Assembly (NCBI GenBank): GCA_913061265.1
Contig: CAJXVS010000009.1
Location: forward strand, 124,001-188,000
Reading direction: 5' to 3'
DNA length: 64,000 nt
Origin: an uncultured Halobacteriovorax sp.
GTDB lineage: Bacteria > Bdellovibrionota > Bacteriovoracia > Bacteriovoracales > Bacteriovoracaceae
The notes beneath the pieces are model-generated. The model had not been told where the DNA came from, made no database searches, and saw only the letters and a list, made by a program, of their open reading frames with translations. Numbering within the stretch: position 1 is the first letter of the stretch; every line of letters begins with the position of its first letter. Below, piece after piece: positions 52,202 to 62,397 of the stretch. Made by a program: the position numbers and the translations under genes.

Positions 52202-53155
52202 ATGACAAAATCAGTAACTCTTGTTTTCCCTGGACAGGGATCTCAATACATAGGAATGGGAACTCAACTAGAGGGACATTCATCTTATGAATACTTAGAG
52301 AGGGCTAATACAGCTTTAGGCTATAGCATCTCTAAGATTATGCTTGAAGGTCCGGACGCTGACCTAACTCTTACAAAAAATACTCAACCCGCTATCCTTG
52401 CCCATTCAATTGCTCTTTTTCAAAAAGCGAAAGAAATCCTAGATAAAAAAGGCATAAAGATTGATCGTGTCCTAGGTCATAGTGTTGGTGAATATTCTGC
52501 TCTTGTAGCAACAGACTCTCTAAAGTTTGAAGACGCCATTAAAGCCGTTCATCTCCGTGGAAAGTATATGCAAGAAGCCGTTCCTTCAGGGAAAGGTAAG
52601 ATGTTTGCCATCATGAAGGTTCCTGAAGAGATTATTATCAAGGCCTGCGCTGCTTGTTCATCTGAATCAGAGCAAGTCATGCCAGCAAACTTTAATGAAC
52701 CAAATCAGATTGTCATCTCCGGTCATGCAAGCGCTTGTGATCTCGCTGTTAAATGGATTGGCGATAATTACAAAGAAGCTCATAGGGCCATTGAACTAAA
52801 TGTTTCTGCCCCTTTTCATTCAAGCCTAATGGAGCCAGCGGCAAAAAGCCTAAAGGCTCACCTAGAGACGGTTGAGTTTAACCCAAATAAGATTCCCTAC
52901 GTGGCCAATATTGACGCCAAAGAATATGAAGTTGGTACTGAGGCTGACGTCATAAGAGAAAACCTATTCAAGCAAGTGGCTGGATCTGTTTTATGGACTC
53001 AGAGTATTCAAGCACTTCCTGATGACACCTTAGTTTTAGAAGTGGGCCCGGGAAGAGTCTTAATGGGACTCCTTAGAAAAATTAATAGAAATATAAAAGT
53101 GATCTCTCTTGATAAAGAAGGCGCTTTTGACGAACTAGAGGAAACACTCTCATGA
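52202..53155 (+). CDS. fabD: Malonyl-CoA:ACP transacylase
   Basis: 317 residues. FPGQGSQ near the N-terminus, the active-site Ser in LGHSVGEYSAL and His in VSAPFHSSLM. It loads malonyl onto ACP. It overlaps fabG by 4 bases. The ole operon has no such gene, so both pathways would share this one. Confidence 0.95.
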   Translation: MTKSVTLVFPGQGSQYIGMGTQLEGHSSYEYLERANTALGYSISKIMLEGPDADLTLTKNTQPAILAHSIALFQKAKEILDKKGIKIDRVLGHSVGEYSALVATDSLKFEDAIKAVHLRGKYMQEAVPSGKGKMFAIMKVPEEIIIKACAACSSESEQVMPANFNEPNQIVISGHASACDLAVKWIGDNYKEAHRAIELNVSAPFHSSLMEPAAKSLKAHLETVEFNPNKIPYVANIDAKEYEVGTEADVIRENLFKQVAGSVLWTQSIQALPDDTLVLEVGPGRVLMGLLRKINRNIKVISLDKEGAFDELEETLS

Positions 53156-53916
53156 ACGTAACTTATGCAGACTTAAAAGAAAAAAAGATCCTCATCACTG
53201 GAGCTACAAGAGGAATCGGTAAGGCCTTGGCCCTATCCCTTGCCACTCAAGGAGCCCATGTTGTTTTCAATTTTAGAGAAGGAAAAGAAGACGCTGCTAA
53301 TTCTCTTAAAGATGAACTTAAAAGCGCAGGGGCCACTAATGCTACCGCCCTTCTTTTTGACATCACTAACACCGCTCAAATGAAAGAGGCCCTTGATGCC
53401 TTTATCTCTGAGCATGGTGCTATTACAGGTCTTGTTAACAACGCCGGTATTTCAAAAGATCAGATCGTCTTAAGAATGAAAGAAGAAGATGTAGCTCAGA
53501 CTATAGACACCAACTTAAAGGGAGCCATCATGCTCTCTCAGGTTCTCTCTAGAAGCTTTCTGAAGGCCGAAGACGTAAGTGTGGTTAATATTTCTTCAGT
53601 TGTAGGTCTAATGGGGAATGCCAGCCAAATTGCATACTCTGCATCAAAGGCAGGATTGATTGGCCTGACTAAGTCATATGCTAAAGAACTGGCTAGCCGC
53701 AACATAAGATGCAACGCGATATGCCCAGGCTTTATTCAAACAGATATGACAGATTCCTTGAATGAAAAGGCCAAAGAAGCCTATTTAAGCCAAATACCAT
53801 TAAATCGTTTTGGTGATTGCCAAGAGGTTGCTAACTTAGTTAGTTTCCTCCTTTCAAAAGCTAGCTCGTATATTACAGGTGAAGTGATTAAAATTGACGG
53901 TGGCATTTATATATAA
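53152..53916 (+). CDS. fabG: 3-oxoacyl-ACP reductase (housekeeping)
   Basis: 254 residues. NADP motif TGATRGIGKALA, NNAGISKD, Ser in NISSVVG, and Y-S-A-S-K. It reduces 3-oxoacyl-ACP. It is well separated in sequence from the ole-operon FabG-like protein. Confidence 0.93.
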   Translation: MNVTYADLKEKKILITGATRGIGKALALSLATQGAHVVFNFREGKEDAANSLKDELKSAGATNATALLFDITNTAQMKEALDAFISEHGAITGLVNNAGISKDQIVLRMKEEDVAQTIDTNLKGAIMLSQVLSRSFLKAEDVSVVNISSVVGLMGNASQIAYSASKAGLIGLTKSYAKELASRNIRCNAICPGFIQTDMTDSLNEKAKEAYLSQIPLNRFGDCQEVANLVSFLLSKASSYITGEVIKIDGGIYI

Positions 53917-53957
53917 AACAAGATAAAAATTCATAGTTAAAAAACACGGAGAAAATG

Positions 53958-54182
53958 ATGGAAGACAAAGTTATTAAACTCGTTAGCGAAGCAACGAAAA
54001 TCGACATTGCTAAGATTAAAGCAGAAACGAGTTTCGTAGATGATTTAAATTTAGACTCACTAGATATCGTTGAGCTAATGATGAAGATGGAAGATGAATT
54101 TGGAGTAGAAATTCCTGAAGAAGATGCTGAAGGACTTAAAAATATCCAAGACGTTGTTACCTATTTAGAAAAAAAGAAATAA
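53958..54182 (+). CDS. acpP: Acyl carrier protein (housekeeping)
   Basis: 74 residues from the second of two adjacent ATGs, which has better spacing from GGAG. The phosphopantetheine Ser is in LNLDSLDIVELMM. It is acidic and of standard length. A terminator follows directly, which would give acpP more transcript than fabF. Confidence 0.95.
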   Translation: MEDKVIKLVSEATKIDIAKIKAETSFVDDLNLDSLDIVELMMKMEDEFGVEIPEEDAEGLKNIQDVVTYLEKKK

Positions 54183-54190
54183 GAATTGAG

Positions 54191-54212
54191 AGCCCCGAAC
54201 GGGGCTTTTTTT
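54191..54212 (+). terminator. Terminator between acpP and fabF
   Basis: AGCCCCG-AA-CGGGGCT, followed by seven T. It is 8 bases past acpP and 78 before fabF. It should uncouple part of the transcription, as often seen after acpP. No other gene is in the gap. Confidence 0.88.
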
Positions 54213-54289
54213 ATGGTCATGAAGACCTGTATTTCAGATCCCAGTTGAAACGAAGTATTCGGAGATGCTGCTGAAATAGGACAAATCCA

Positions 54290-55546
54290 ATGAAAAGAAA
54301 CCGAGTAGTCATTACTGGCATGGGCGCCATGTGTGGGCTAGGACATAATCTTAATGATGTTTGGTCGGGCGCAATTGCCGGCAAGCCTGGAATCAGTAAA
54401 ATCGAAAACATTGATAGTGAACCTCTAACCGTCAAGATTGCCGGCGAAGTTAAAAACTTTCAACTTGCTGACGCGCTCTTAAGTGAACGTGAACAACCTC
54501 GCTACGATAAGTTTATTCACTATGCTGTTCAAACATGTCATGAAGCCCTAAAAGACGCAGACCTCTTAGATGGCCTTAAAGGTTACGATCCTTATAAAGT
54601 TGGCTGTATCTTAGGAGTTGGTATGGGAGGGTTTCCTCTTATCCAAAACACTTGTAAGACTTGGCTTGAAAAAGGTCCAAGAAGAGTCTCTCCTTTTTTC
54701 ATTCCTTCAATAATCCCTAATATGGCCTCAGGTCTCTTAAGTATTCTTCATGGAATTAAAGGTGTTAATTATACAATTGCTTCAGCTTGCGCTTCTGCTA
54801 GTCACGCTATCAGCGCAGCTGCTTATGATATTGAATCAGGAAGACAAGACGTAGTTGTCACTGGTGGAGCCGAGGGAGTTATCGTTGATACTCCTCTTTG
54901 GGGCTTTACCAATATGAAGGCACTATCTAGAAGAAATGATGAACCTGAAAAAGCATCAAGACCCTTTGATACAGGCCGAGATGGTTTCGTTATGGGTGAA
55001 GGTGCTGGTCTTCTAGTCTTTGAAAACTATGAAAAAGCAAAAGCCCGCGGTGCTAAGATATACGCAGAAGTTGTAGGCCATGGTGCCACTTCTGATGCTC
55101 ATCATATTACGGCCCCTCATCCAGATGGAGATGGTGCCTGCGCAAGTATGAGAATGGCCTTAGAGTCGGCTGGGATTTCAGCTGAACAAATTGGTTATAT
55201 CAATGCTCACGGAACTTCGACTCCTCTTGGAGATATTGCTGAAACAAAAGCGATTAAGAAAACCTTTGGAAAGCATGCTTTTGATCTAAAAGTTAGTTCT
55301 ACTAAATCAATGACTGGTCACCTTCTTGGTGCTGCAGGCGGGATTGAAAGTATTATGACTGTCAAAGCACTTCATGAAGGAATCATTCCTCCGACAATTA
55401 ACTTAGAGAACCAAGACCCAGAATGTGATCTTAATTACGTTCCCAATAAAAGCGTAAAAGCTGATCTTGAATATGGTCTTAATAATTCTTTTGGTTTTGG
55501 CGGAACGAACTCGACCCTTATTGTAAAAAAATATACAGGAGCATAG
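54290..55546 (+). CDS. fabF: 3-oxoacyl-ACP synthase II (housekeeping)
   Basis: 418 residues. Active-site Cys in SACASASHA, His in [12 protein letters not shown] and Lys-His in [15 protein letters not shown]. It elongates acyl-ACP. The second FabF-type enzyme of the window, at 13503, has distinct motifs (NLHATGTTAGD). Confidence 0.94.
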   Translation: MKRNRVVITGMGAMCGLGHNLNDVWSGAIAGKPGISKIENIDSEPLTVKIAGEVKNFQLADALLSEREQPRYDKFIHYAVQTCHEALKDADLLDGLKGYDPYKVGCILGVGMGGFPLIQNTCKTWLEKGPRRVSPFFIPSIIPNMASGLLSILHGIKGVNYTIASACASASHAISAAAYDIESGRQDVVVTGGAEGVIVDTPLWGFTNMKALSRRNDEPEKASRPFDTGRDGFVMGEGAGLLVFENYEKAKARGAKIYAEVVGHGATSDAHHITAPHPDGDGACASMRMALESAGISAEQIGYINAHGTSTPLGDIAETKAIKKTFGKHAFDLKVSSTKSMTGHLLGAAGGIESIMTVKALHEGIIPPTINLENQDPECDLNYVPNKSVKADLEYGLNNSFGFGGTNSTLIVKKYTGA

Positions 55547-55548
55547 AC

Positions 55549-56808
55549 ATGACATGGTTTCATCCTAATTCTAAAGATATGAAGACAATGGACTCAGAAA
55601 TAGCTGAGCTTGTTGAAAAGGAAAGAACAAGACAAGAACTTGGTCTGGAGCTTATTGCTTCTGAGAATTATGCCTCTCCTGCAGTTATGGAAGCTCAAGG
55701 AACCATCCTTACAAATAAGTACGCTGAAGGTCTTCCTAAAAAGAGGTACTACGGCGGTTGTGAATTTGTTGATACTGTCGAGCAACTTGCAATCGATAGA
55801 GTTTGCAAACTCTTTGGTGCTAAGTTCGCTAACGTTCAACCTCACTCAGGTTCACAGGCCAATATGGCCGTTTACTTTTCAGTTCTAAAGCCTGGAGATA
55901 AAGTTCTTGGAATGGATCTTTCTCAAGGTGGCCATTTAACTCATGGCTCTCCTGTTAATTTTTCAGGGAAGCTCTTTGATATCGTCAGCTATGGACTTGA
56001 TGAAAAATCAGAAACAATTGATTACGCTCACCTAGCAGAAGTTGCTAAGGCCGAGAAACCAAAGATGATTGTGGCAGGAGCCTCTGCTTATCCAAGAGCT
56101 CTAGACTTTGCTAAGTTCAGAGAGATTGCTGATAGTGTTGGAGCTTACCTTATGGTGGATATGGCCCATATCGCAGGCCTTGTGGCCGCGGGCGTTCATG
56201 ACTCTCCAGTTCCTCACGCTCACTTTGTGACTTCAACAACTCATAAGACCCTTAGGGGCCCAAGAGGTGGAATTATTCTTACCACTGACGAAGAGCTAGC
56301 TAAGAAAGTTAACTTCAACGTCTTTCCAGGAATTCAAGGTGGACCTCTTGAACATGTGATTGCTGCTAAAGCGATTGCCTTTAAGGAAGCTCTACAACCT
56401 GAGTACAAACAATACCAAGCTAAGGTCATTGAAAATGCCAAGGCCCTTTCAGAGAGCCTTCAAGCAAAAGGTGTTGGGATTGTTTCAGGTGGAACTGATA
56501 ACCATTTAATTTTACTTAAAACAGACAGCTTAGGTGTTACTGGTAAAGAAGCTGAGAAGATTCTTGAAGAAGCCGCTATTACCTCAAATAAGAATATGAT
56601 TCCTGGTGACACACGCTCACCATTTGTAACCTCTGGAATTCGTATTGGAACTCCTGCTATTACAACTCGTGGACTTGATGTTCAGCATATGGGAAAGATT
56701 GCAGAGTGGATTGTCGAAGCTATCAAAAACAAAGACAATGCGGATGTTTTGAAGACCATAAGAACTGAGGTAGAAGACCTTTGTAAGGAATTTCCGGTAT
56801 ATAAATGA
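55549..56808 (+). CDS. glyA: Serine hydroxymethyltransferase
   Basis: 419 residues. The PLP lysine lies in [13 protein letters not shown], preceded by the typical VDMAHIAGL. It converts serine and tetrahydrofolate to glycine and methylene-tetrahydrofolate. AGGAG is 7 bases before the ATG, within the fabF end. The stop overlaps nrdR by 4 bases; the glyA-nrdR-nusB order is conserved widely. Confidence 0.96.
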   Translation: MTWFHPNSKDMKTMDSEIAELVEKERTRQELGLELIASENYASPAVMEAQGTILTNKYAEGLPKKRYYGGCEFVDTVEQLAIDRVCKLFGAKFANVQPHSGSQANMAVYFSVLKPGDKVLGMDLSQGGHLTHGSPVNFSGKLFDIVSYGLDEKSETIDYAHLAEVAKAEKPKMIVAGASAYPRALDFAKFREIADSVGAYLMVDMAHIAGLVAAGVHDSPVPHAHFVTSTTHKTLRGPRGGIILTTDEELAKKVNFNVFPGIQGGPLEHVIAAKAIAFKEALQPEYKQYQAKVIENAKALSESLQAKGVGIVSGGTDNHLILLKTDSLGVTGKEAEKILEEAAITSNKNMIPGDTRSPFVTSGIRIGTPAITTRGLDVQHMGKIAEWIVEAIKNKDNADVLKTIRTEVEDLCKEFPVYK

Positions 56809-57272
56809 TTTGTCCACAATGCAGCGACAGTGAAACTAAAGTAATTGATTCAAGGCTTCAGCTTGAAGGTCAATCTGTGCGTCGTCGTAGAAAATGTGAA
56901 AAGTGTGAATTTCGTTTTACCACCCATGAAAAGATAGTTCATCAGATCCCACCTCTTGTTAAGGCCGATGGAAGACGTGAAACATTTAATAAAGAAAAAG
57001 TTTTAAAAGGATTAAAGAAGGCCTGTCAAAAAACAGATATCTCTAGTTCTCAAATTGATGATGTCGTTGAGTCTCTCGAAGGAATGCTTCGAGATTACCC
57101 GGCCAAAGAAGTCCCTTCAAAGCTAATCGGAGAATATGTAACCGAAAAACTGCGCCAACTTGATCCTGTTGCCTATGTAAGGTTTGCAAGCTTCTATTGG
57201 AACTTCAATGATATTGAAGGATTTGTAACCAGCTTAAAAAATAATGAAATAGAAGTTTCTACAAGGACATAA
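56805..57272 (+). CDS. nrdR: Ribonucleotide reductase repressor NrdR
   Basis: 155 residues. The zinc ribbon [15 protein letters not shown] with CEKC and RFTTHEKI is followed by an ATP-cone domain. NrdR represses ribonucleotide reductase genes when dATP is high. No nrd gene lies in the window. Confidence 0.95.
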   Translation: MICPQCSDSETKVIDSRLQLEGQSVRRRRKCEKCEFRFTTHEKIVHQIPPLVKADGRRETFNKEKVLKGLKKACQKTDISSSQIDDVVESLEGMLRDYPAKEVPSKLIGEYVTEKLRQLDPVAYVRFASFYWNFNDIEGFVTSLKNNEIEVSTRT

Positions 57273-57273
57273 A

Positions 57274-57741
57274 GTGAAAGACCTAGGTAAGAGAACGAAA
57301 GCTAGAGAGTTTGCTTTTAAGTTTATTTATCAATACCAATTACCTGAACTAAAGAATTCTCCTAGCGATAATAACGCCGATTTATTAGAGAAAAAACTAG
57401 TTGATTTTAGAAGTTCGTATTCAGAAGAAGATAAAGAACATCCTGATAATATCTTAAGCTCTGACTCTTTAGCCTTTGCGAAGAGTTTGATTTCAGAAAC
57501 TCTTTCTAACTGGACTCCTCTAGAAGAAAAAGTAATGGAAAAAACTAAGGGCTGGAAGATCGAGAATATGGATAAGATTGACTTGGCCATCTTAATGATC
57601 TGCGCCTGCGAACTTAAGCATATCGATTCAACTCCACCTTCTGTCGTTATTAACGAAGGCGTGAACATGGCCAAGAAGTTTGGAGCTGGGAATTCATTCT
57701 CATTTATCAACGGTATCCTAGACGCTTTATCTAAGGATTGA
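57274..57741 (+). CDS. nusB: Transcription antitermination factor NusB
   Basis: 155 residues with a GTG start. The helical NusB fold has the conserved C-terminal DKIDLAILMI and PPSVVINEGVNMAKKFG block. It acts in rRNA antitermination. It ends 4 bases into the next gene. Confidence 0.9.
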   Translation: MKDLGKRTKAREFAFKFIYQYQLPELKNSPSDNNADLLEKKLVDFRSSYSEEDKEHPDNILSSDSLAFAKSLISETLSNWTPLEEKVMEKTKGWKIENMDKIDLAILMICACELKHIDSTPPSVVINEGVNMAKKFGAGNSFSFINGILDALSKD

Positions 57742-58142
57742 TTGTGCACTCTGATATTGAGCAACTTCAATCAAAGCTTAATCAACATACAAGAGGTCTT
57801 GTCTGGATTACTACAGAGCCTCTTGAGAAATACCCAAGACCTTACTACGCCTTAGACTATTTTCTTAATGGTCTCTTACTCAATATGGTTAAGAACCAAG
57901 AAGAGCCTCTTTCTAAGAACCTCTTTTGTACCAAGCATTTTGGTAAGAGCTTCTTCCTAGGTCATCTCGATTCTCAGAGTGATTCACTAGACACTGATAT
58001 CGTCTCAATTATGTCTTGGGTGAAGACTCAGCTAACTGATGGAGATAAGGTAATGGTCCTCGATCAGAGCTCTAAAAAAGTCAAAAATGCCCTCTCTAAG
58101 AAGTATCCTAAGCTTAACTTTGAAGAATTTATTCTAAATTGA
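57738..58142 (+). CDS. Small protein coupled to nusB, unknown
   Basis: 134 residues with a TTG start overlapping nusB, or a GTG at 57744. It has no signal peptide or membrane span. I recognise no domain. It closes the glyA-nrdR-nusB run. Confidence 0.55.
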   Translation: MIVHSDIEQLQSKLNQHTRGLVWITTEPLEKYPRPYYALDYFLNGLLLNMVKNQEEPLSKNLFCTKHFGKSFFLGHLDSQSDSLDTDIVSIMSWVKTQLTDGDKVMVLDQSSKKVKNALSKKYPKLNFEEFILN

Positions 58143-58211
58143 TTATTGGATTGCATTATTGTGCGGAGCTTTGTAAAAGCTAATCTATCTATATTACGGG
58201 GTGCATGAATC

Positions 58212-58736
58212 GTGAAAACTTTAATTATTTTAAGTACTTATATCTTTCTTCAGTCATCAGCTTTCTCGGCTTGCGATGAGGCTTACAAGGCCTATAAGAG
58301 AGATACAATCGTTGCCCCTGTAAAAGCTCCTATGATTTCCTCTACTCATGTCTCTGAAGGCATGGCCAGTACAGCAGGCTCTTTGGTTCATGGAGCTATA
58401 AGCACAGATTCTGGTCTTATCACGGCAGGCTCAGCTAATGGCATCGCCTTTAGTTATGAAGGACAATTCTATCTTGAATTAATGAGCTCAAACCTTAGAC
58501 ATTTTAGAGGAAGAAACAAGGTTCTCAATATCTTGAAGCAGGCCAAGATTGGAGTCGGAGAAGATCTAGAGTCCCTCCGAGATGATCTTAATGATGTCTT
58601 TGAAGAAGAAATTGAGCTCATCGATTTAGTTGAAATTGTTAATGAAGCCAACGAAGAGAATATCTTCTGTCCTTTGAACAAAGAGCTTTTTACTTATAAG
58701 AATTTAATGAACCTGGTTATTTCTCTAGAGAAATAA
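58212..58736 (+). CDS. Small exported protein, unknown
   Basis: 174 residues with a GTG start and a signal peptide (MKTLIILSTYIFLQSSAFSA, likely cut before CDEAY). The mature part is helical and acidic with two Cys. Its end overlaps the convergent regulator gene by 20 bases. Function unknown. Confidence 0.6.
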   Translation: MKTLIILSTYIFLQSSAFSACDEAYKAYKRDTIVAPVKAPMISSTHVSEGMASTAGSLVHGAISTDSGLITAGSANGIAFSYEGQFYLELMSSNLRHFRGRNKVLNILKQAKIGVGEDLESLRDDLNDVFEEEIELIDLVEIVNEANEENIFCPLNKELFTYKNLMNLVISLEK

Positions 58737-60108
58737 TATTAGCAAAGGCGCTTAAGAAACCTTGATAGGGGCGCTTATAACTGCTCTTATTATAGAGTTC
58801 GTTATACTCCTGAACCATAATCATAATATTATTTAAAGAACCTGAGATTAGAAGATCCCTTGCGAAATTTGTTGAAATTATAAAGAGCCCCTCTAAAAGA
58901 GAGACCTTGCTGCTATCGAGACCTCTAGGAAAACCACTTCCATTAGGCTGTTCATGATGGTTTTGAATCATCTTCCTAGTATCTTCAGGAAAGTAATCAC
59001 TGGCGGACTCAAGCATCTTTGCGGCGTCCTGAGGATGCATCCTAATTCTTGTTTGATCATTCTCATCTAGGGCCTTGAACTCCTCGGAGTCTAAGTTTAT
59101 GATCTTTGCATGTTCGTTATTTTCTAATGAAATGTTTTGAAAGAGAGAGGCTAAGATAATATTCTTCCAGATTCCTTCAGACTGCCAACTCATCCTATCA
59201 GCTATCAAGCAGGCTATATAACAAGTTAAGTAAGAGTGATCTTTAATGAACCCGTCTTTAGAATTTAAAAGGCCTAAGAGATCCCCTAATTTATCATTCT
59301 TCTTTATGGTCTCTTCAGTCATCGAAACAACATTTTCAATGCTTTCGATTGTCCGTTCATTAACCCCTAAATTTCGAACATAGTCTTGAACTGAAGCTAT
59401 AGAGTCGAGAACGACCTCTATCACTTCTTCTTTAGGTCCATCTTCTTTTATCTTTTCAAATTTATTGTGAAGCGCCCCTAAAGAGCACTTTTCGAATTCT
59501 AGATAGTCGTCTCTTTTTATATAAATAAATTCAACACCTTTAGCGATGTACTTTTCAACAACTTCAAATCCCTCTTCTGCTCCAGCGCTTACAATCTTTA
59601 CGTACTTCATCTTTGCTAAACGAACATAAATATTAAAAGGCTTCTTAGAAATATTTACCCGCATAAAGCGCCGAGGCTCAATACGAGCATACTCTGAAGG
59701 AGCTTCGTCAAAGTTGGTTAAGTCTGAGAAGCAGTTTTCAATGTATTGGATTATATCGGCAGACTTAAAAGGTTTTTGAAAATAACTATTCTGAGGATTA
59801 TCTTCAAAGAAGTTCTCAAAGCCTTTAACATCCGCTGGTGAATAGGTTGAACAAAGAGCAAAGGGAATTTTTAGGTTCTTTTGTATGAGAAATTTATAAA
59901 GATCAAGGCCCGTATCAGTCCCCATATTGTAATCACTAAAGACTAAGTCGACCTTGCCTACTTTCTTGATGGCCTCGATGGCCACCGCCGCGCTTTCACA
60001 TTCAATGATTTCATGATCAAAGTTTGATTCAATGATCATACTGAAAACGTCGCGAATTCCTTCTTCGTCATCCGCGACTATGATTTTTTTCTTTGAACTA
60101 TCAACCAT
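58717..60108 (-). CDS. Receiver plus degenerate HD-GYP response regulator
   Basis: 463 residues. The receiver domain is complete: IIVADDEEGIRDVF, phospho-acceptor in VFSDYNMG, and YFQKPFK. A middle region of about 140 residues links it to a C-terminal HD-GYP-like domain. There HSYLTCYIACLIADRMSW and MHPQDAAKML and NHHEQPNGSGFP fit, but the metal-binding HDxGK is FQNISLE and the late VAD is STN. It is therefore probably not a cyclic di-GMP phosphodiesterase but a signal-responsive or binding protein. Confidence 0.8.
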   Translation of the reverse strand: MVDSSKKKIIVADDEEGIRDVFSMIIESNFDHEIIECESAAVAIEAIKKVGKVDLVFSDYNMGTDTGLDLYKFLIQKNLKIPFALCSTYSPADVKGFENFFEDNPQNSYFQKPFKSADIIQYIENCFSDLTNFDEAPSEYARIEPRRFMRVNISKKPFNIYVRLAKMKYVKIVSAGAEEGFEVVEKYIAKGVEFIYIKRDDYLEFEKCSLGALHNKFEKIKEDGPKEEVIEVVLDSIASVQDYVRNLGVNERTIESIENVVSMTEETIKKNDKLGDLLGLLNSKDGFIKDHSYLTCYIACLIADRMSWQSEGIWKNIILASLFQNISLENNEHAKIINLDSEEFKALDENDQTRIRMHPQDAAKMLESASDYFPEDTRKMIQNHHEQPNGSGFPRGLDSSKVSLLEGLFIISTNFARDLLISGSLNNIMIMVQEYNELYNKSSYKRPYQGFLSAFANIISLEK

Positions 60109-60179
60109 ATATCAATTATATCACTGATATAGGGCCATATAAATTTGAGTAAAGATGGGCAGATTTCACCCATCCCCGA

Positions 60180-60983
60180 CTATTTTAATCCAGCGATATA
60201 GATGACCCAAGACTCACAGTTCTCTTCGGTATCTGAAAGAGTAAACTCCCCATCCCCGTCACCATCTTCGTCTTCGCCTTCCCAGTAAGTATAAACCTTA
60301 GAAAAGCCTGCTTCTTCCATTAGCTCTTTAATCTCGATAGGAGTCCAGTGACGCCAATCATAAGTAAAAACCTTCTCATATTTCTTCCCATCTTCATGGG
60401 TCTTAAAGTGAATATAATAAAGGCATTCGCTTGTTAATGGGTTGAACTTATCACAGTCCCAAAAGTAGCTATGATTATCGTGTTCAGTTTCTTCTTCTTG
60501 TTCTTCGTAGCATTCAGTTCCACCAAAGATATCGACCATAAAGATACCATCATCATTAAGTCCTTCATAAGCTTTCTTGAAGTACTCAAGAAGCTGCGCT
60601 CTTTTCTTGAAAATAAAATAAGAGAAGTTAAAGGCCGCAATAATATCTGCTTTGAAATCAAAGTCTTCAAGAACATTGCCTTCAATATATTCCATTCTAG
60701 ATTTCTGCTCGTCATTTAATCTTTGGTAATGATTCTCTTGTCCGTACTTCATTGGTTCTGGATCAAGATCAATTCCCCAAGCGCGGTTCTCTGGATGTAA
60801 CTTTACCCAATCACAGGCCATAGCAGCCGTTCCACCAAAGTCTTCTCTTACTGTTCGAGGCTTTCTTTTTCTAAAATGTTCAAACTGCTCTTCCATAAAT
60901 TCAAGATCAGCTTCGTGATTTTGAACAGACTCTTCATAGAGGCGATGCTTTAGTTCAACAGAAATTGGTGTTGCTCCATTCAT
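60180..60983 (-). CDS. SAM-dependent methyltransferase, unknown substrate
   Basis: 267 residues, class I SAM fold: VREDFGGTAAMACDW (SAM loop region), WGIDLDPEPM (acidic residue) and IIAAFNFSYFIF. The middle has a very acidic stretch (CYEEQEEETEHDN). It starts 10 bases before the DUF6165-like gene's end. Substrate unknown. Confidence 0.7.
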   Translation of the reverse strand: MNGATPISVELKHRLYEESVQNHEADLEFMEEQFEHFRKRKPRTVREDFGGTAAMACDWVKLHPENRAWGIDLDPEPMKYGQENHYQRLNDEQKSRMEYIEGNVLEDFDFKADIIAAFNFSYFIFKKRAQLLEYFKKAYEGLNDDGIFMVDIFGGTECYEEQEEETEHDNHSYFWDCDKFNPLTSECLYYIHFKTHEDGKKYEKVFTYDWRHWTPIEIKELMEEAGFSKVYTYWEGEDEDGDGDGEFTLSDTEENCESWVIYIAGLK

Positions 60984-60992
60984 AAAAATTCC

Positions 60993-61376
60993 TTAATACT
61001 TTTCGTAAGATTTCACTTCTTTGATATCAGAACCGAACTTTAAATTAATACGGTTTTTAATATCAAATCTTTGATCATTTGTTATATAAACGCTGCGTGC
61101 CAAATCAATAAATTCTTTATCAAACTGACCTTTTCTTTCTAAATCTCGAATATCATCTTCGATTTTCCACAGTTTTCTATTGACCTGCAGCAATTGATCG
61201 AGGAAATCTCCAAGATCCAACCCCTGCTCTTCAACTCTTTTAGTTAACTGGGCTTCTTCATTTCTGATTTCTTTTAACTTATCAACATCAGTAATCATTT
61301 CATTCTTAATCTTAAGGATGCTTATCTTGTCCATGACTTCGCCAAGACTAGCTGGAATTTCTAAACGCATTTCCAC
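60993..61376 (-). CDS. DUF6165-like small protein
   Basis: 127 residues from the first of two ATGs (61376, or 61370). It is strongly helical: LGEVMDKISILKIKNEMI and the RKLWKIEDDIRDLER stretch resemble DUF6165 proteins of unknown function. It overlaps the greB end by 16 bases. Confidence 0.6.
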   Translation of the reverse strand: MEMRLEIPASLGEVMDKISILKIKNEMITDVDKLKEIRNEEAQLTKRVEEQGLDLGDFLDQLLQVNRKLWKIEDDIRDLERKGQFDKEFIDLARSVYITNDQRFDIKNRINLKFGSDIKEVKSYEKY

Positions 61377-61867
61377 TCCTCCATTTCAATCACTTTATAT
61401 TCAATATGACTAATGCTGTACTCGACTTCTCCTAAGGGAGTTCGAACTAAGACTTCATCATTTTTTTCCTTACCTATCAAAGCACTTCCTATAGGAGATC
61501 GCCAACTAATATAAAACTTTTTTGTATCAGTCTCATCAATCCCCACAACGGAAAAAGTCTTTGTTTCCCCTTCTTCATTTTCTAAAGTAACGGTGGCCCC
61601 GAACTGAACCTTTTGTGAATCAATCTCAAGGGGATCAACTGAGACTGCGTTATCAATCCGCTTGGCCAAAAACCTAAGACGCCTATCAATTTCTCTAAGC
61701 TTCTTCTTACTATATTGGTAATCTGCATTCTCAGATCGGTCCCCAAGGCTAGCCGCCCAAGTAACGACCTTGGTGGTCTCAGGTCTTAGGACCTTAATTA
61801 AATACTCCTGTTCATCAAACAGGCGCTTTAATCCCTTAGGAGTAATATAGTTCTTATCATTCTTCAT
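61361..61867 (-). CDS. greB: Transcript cleavage factor GreB
   Basis: 168 residues. N-terminal coiled coil with the tip sequence LGDRSENADYQYSKKKLR, acidic residues at the tip as in GreA/GreB, then the FKBP-like C-terminal domain (ISWRSPIGSALIGK). The NADYQYSKKKLREIDRRL form points to GreB rather than GreA. It rescues backtracked RNA polymerase. Confidence 0.88.
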   Translation of the reverse strand: MKNDKNYITPKGLKRLFDEQEYLIKVLRPETTKVVTWAASLGDRSENADYQYSKKKLREIDRRLRFLAKRIDNAVSVDPLEIDSQKVQFGATVTLENEEGETKTFSVVGIDETDTKKFYISWRSPIGSALIGKEKNDEVLVRTPLGEVEYSISHIEYKVIEMEEWKCV

Positions 61868-62323
61868 TTAAGTATGGACCTTTATGATTCCTCGGCAGGC
61901 ATCTTCAACGATATCGAGGACAACTTCAAAGCCTTTAGCACCGCCATAATAAGGATCAGGAACCTTGCTGGCTTCAAACTTAGTACAATACTTGGTCATC
62001 AATTCAATCTTCGAAGAATACTTCTTTTTTAAATCCAGGTTTTTAATATCCCGCAAGTTGGGTTCGTCCATGACGATGATCTTATCAAAGCCCTCGAAAT
62101 CTTTATGGGGATCAAACTTTCGAGATAGGCTCTCTAATGAATAGCCTCTCTTTCTAGCATGGCTTCTCATCCTTTCATCTGCTCTCTCACCGATATGATG
62201 GCCACTGGTCCCAGCAGAGTCTATCTCCCAGTCAATCTCAGAGTTAGAGCAGAGCGATCTTAAGACCCCTTCAGCTGTTGGGGAGCGACAAATATTACCT
62301 AAGCAAACAAATAGAATCTTCAT
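61868..62323 (-). CDS. Low-molecular-weight protein tyrosine phosphatase
   Basis: 151 residues. The active site FVCLGNICRSPTAEG gives the CX5R loop, and the general acid is in VPDPYYGG. It dephosphorylates tyrosine or arginine residues. It abuts greB with no gap. The divergent def gene starts 75 bases away. Confidence 0.92.
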   Translation of the reverse strand: MKILFVCLGNICRSPTAEGVLRSLCSNSEIDWEIDSAGTSGHHIGERADERMRSHARKRGYSLESLSRKFDPHKDFEGFDKIIVMDEPNLRDIKNLDLKKKYSSKIELMTKYCTKFEASKVPDPYYGGAKGFEVVLDIVEDACRGIIKVHT

Positions 62324-62360
62324 AATTTCCTCATTACTCCTGAGATTTTACAAATTGTTG

Positions 62361-62366
62361 TATAAT
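62361..62366 (+). promoter_or_regulatory. Possible -10 box of def
   Basis: TATAAT, a perfect -10 hexamer, 32 bases before the def ATG. The -35 region (TCCTGA, 17 bases upstream) is a poor match. A Shine-Dalgarno AGGAG lies at 62386-62390, 7 bases before the ATG. Confidence 0.45.
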
Positions 62367-62397
62367 AGGGCAAAGTTGGTTCTTTAGGAGATAGCTC

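Noticed and set aside
57330-57770. Minus-strand 146-residue frame
   Set aside because: Opposite nusB, which has clear family motifs; no start signals.
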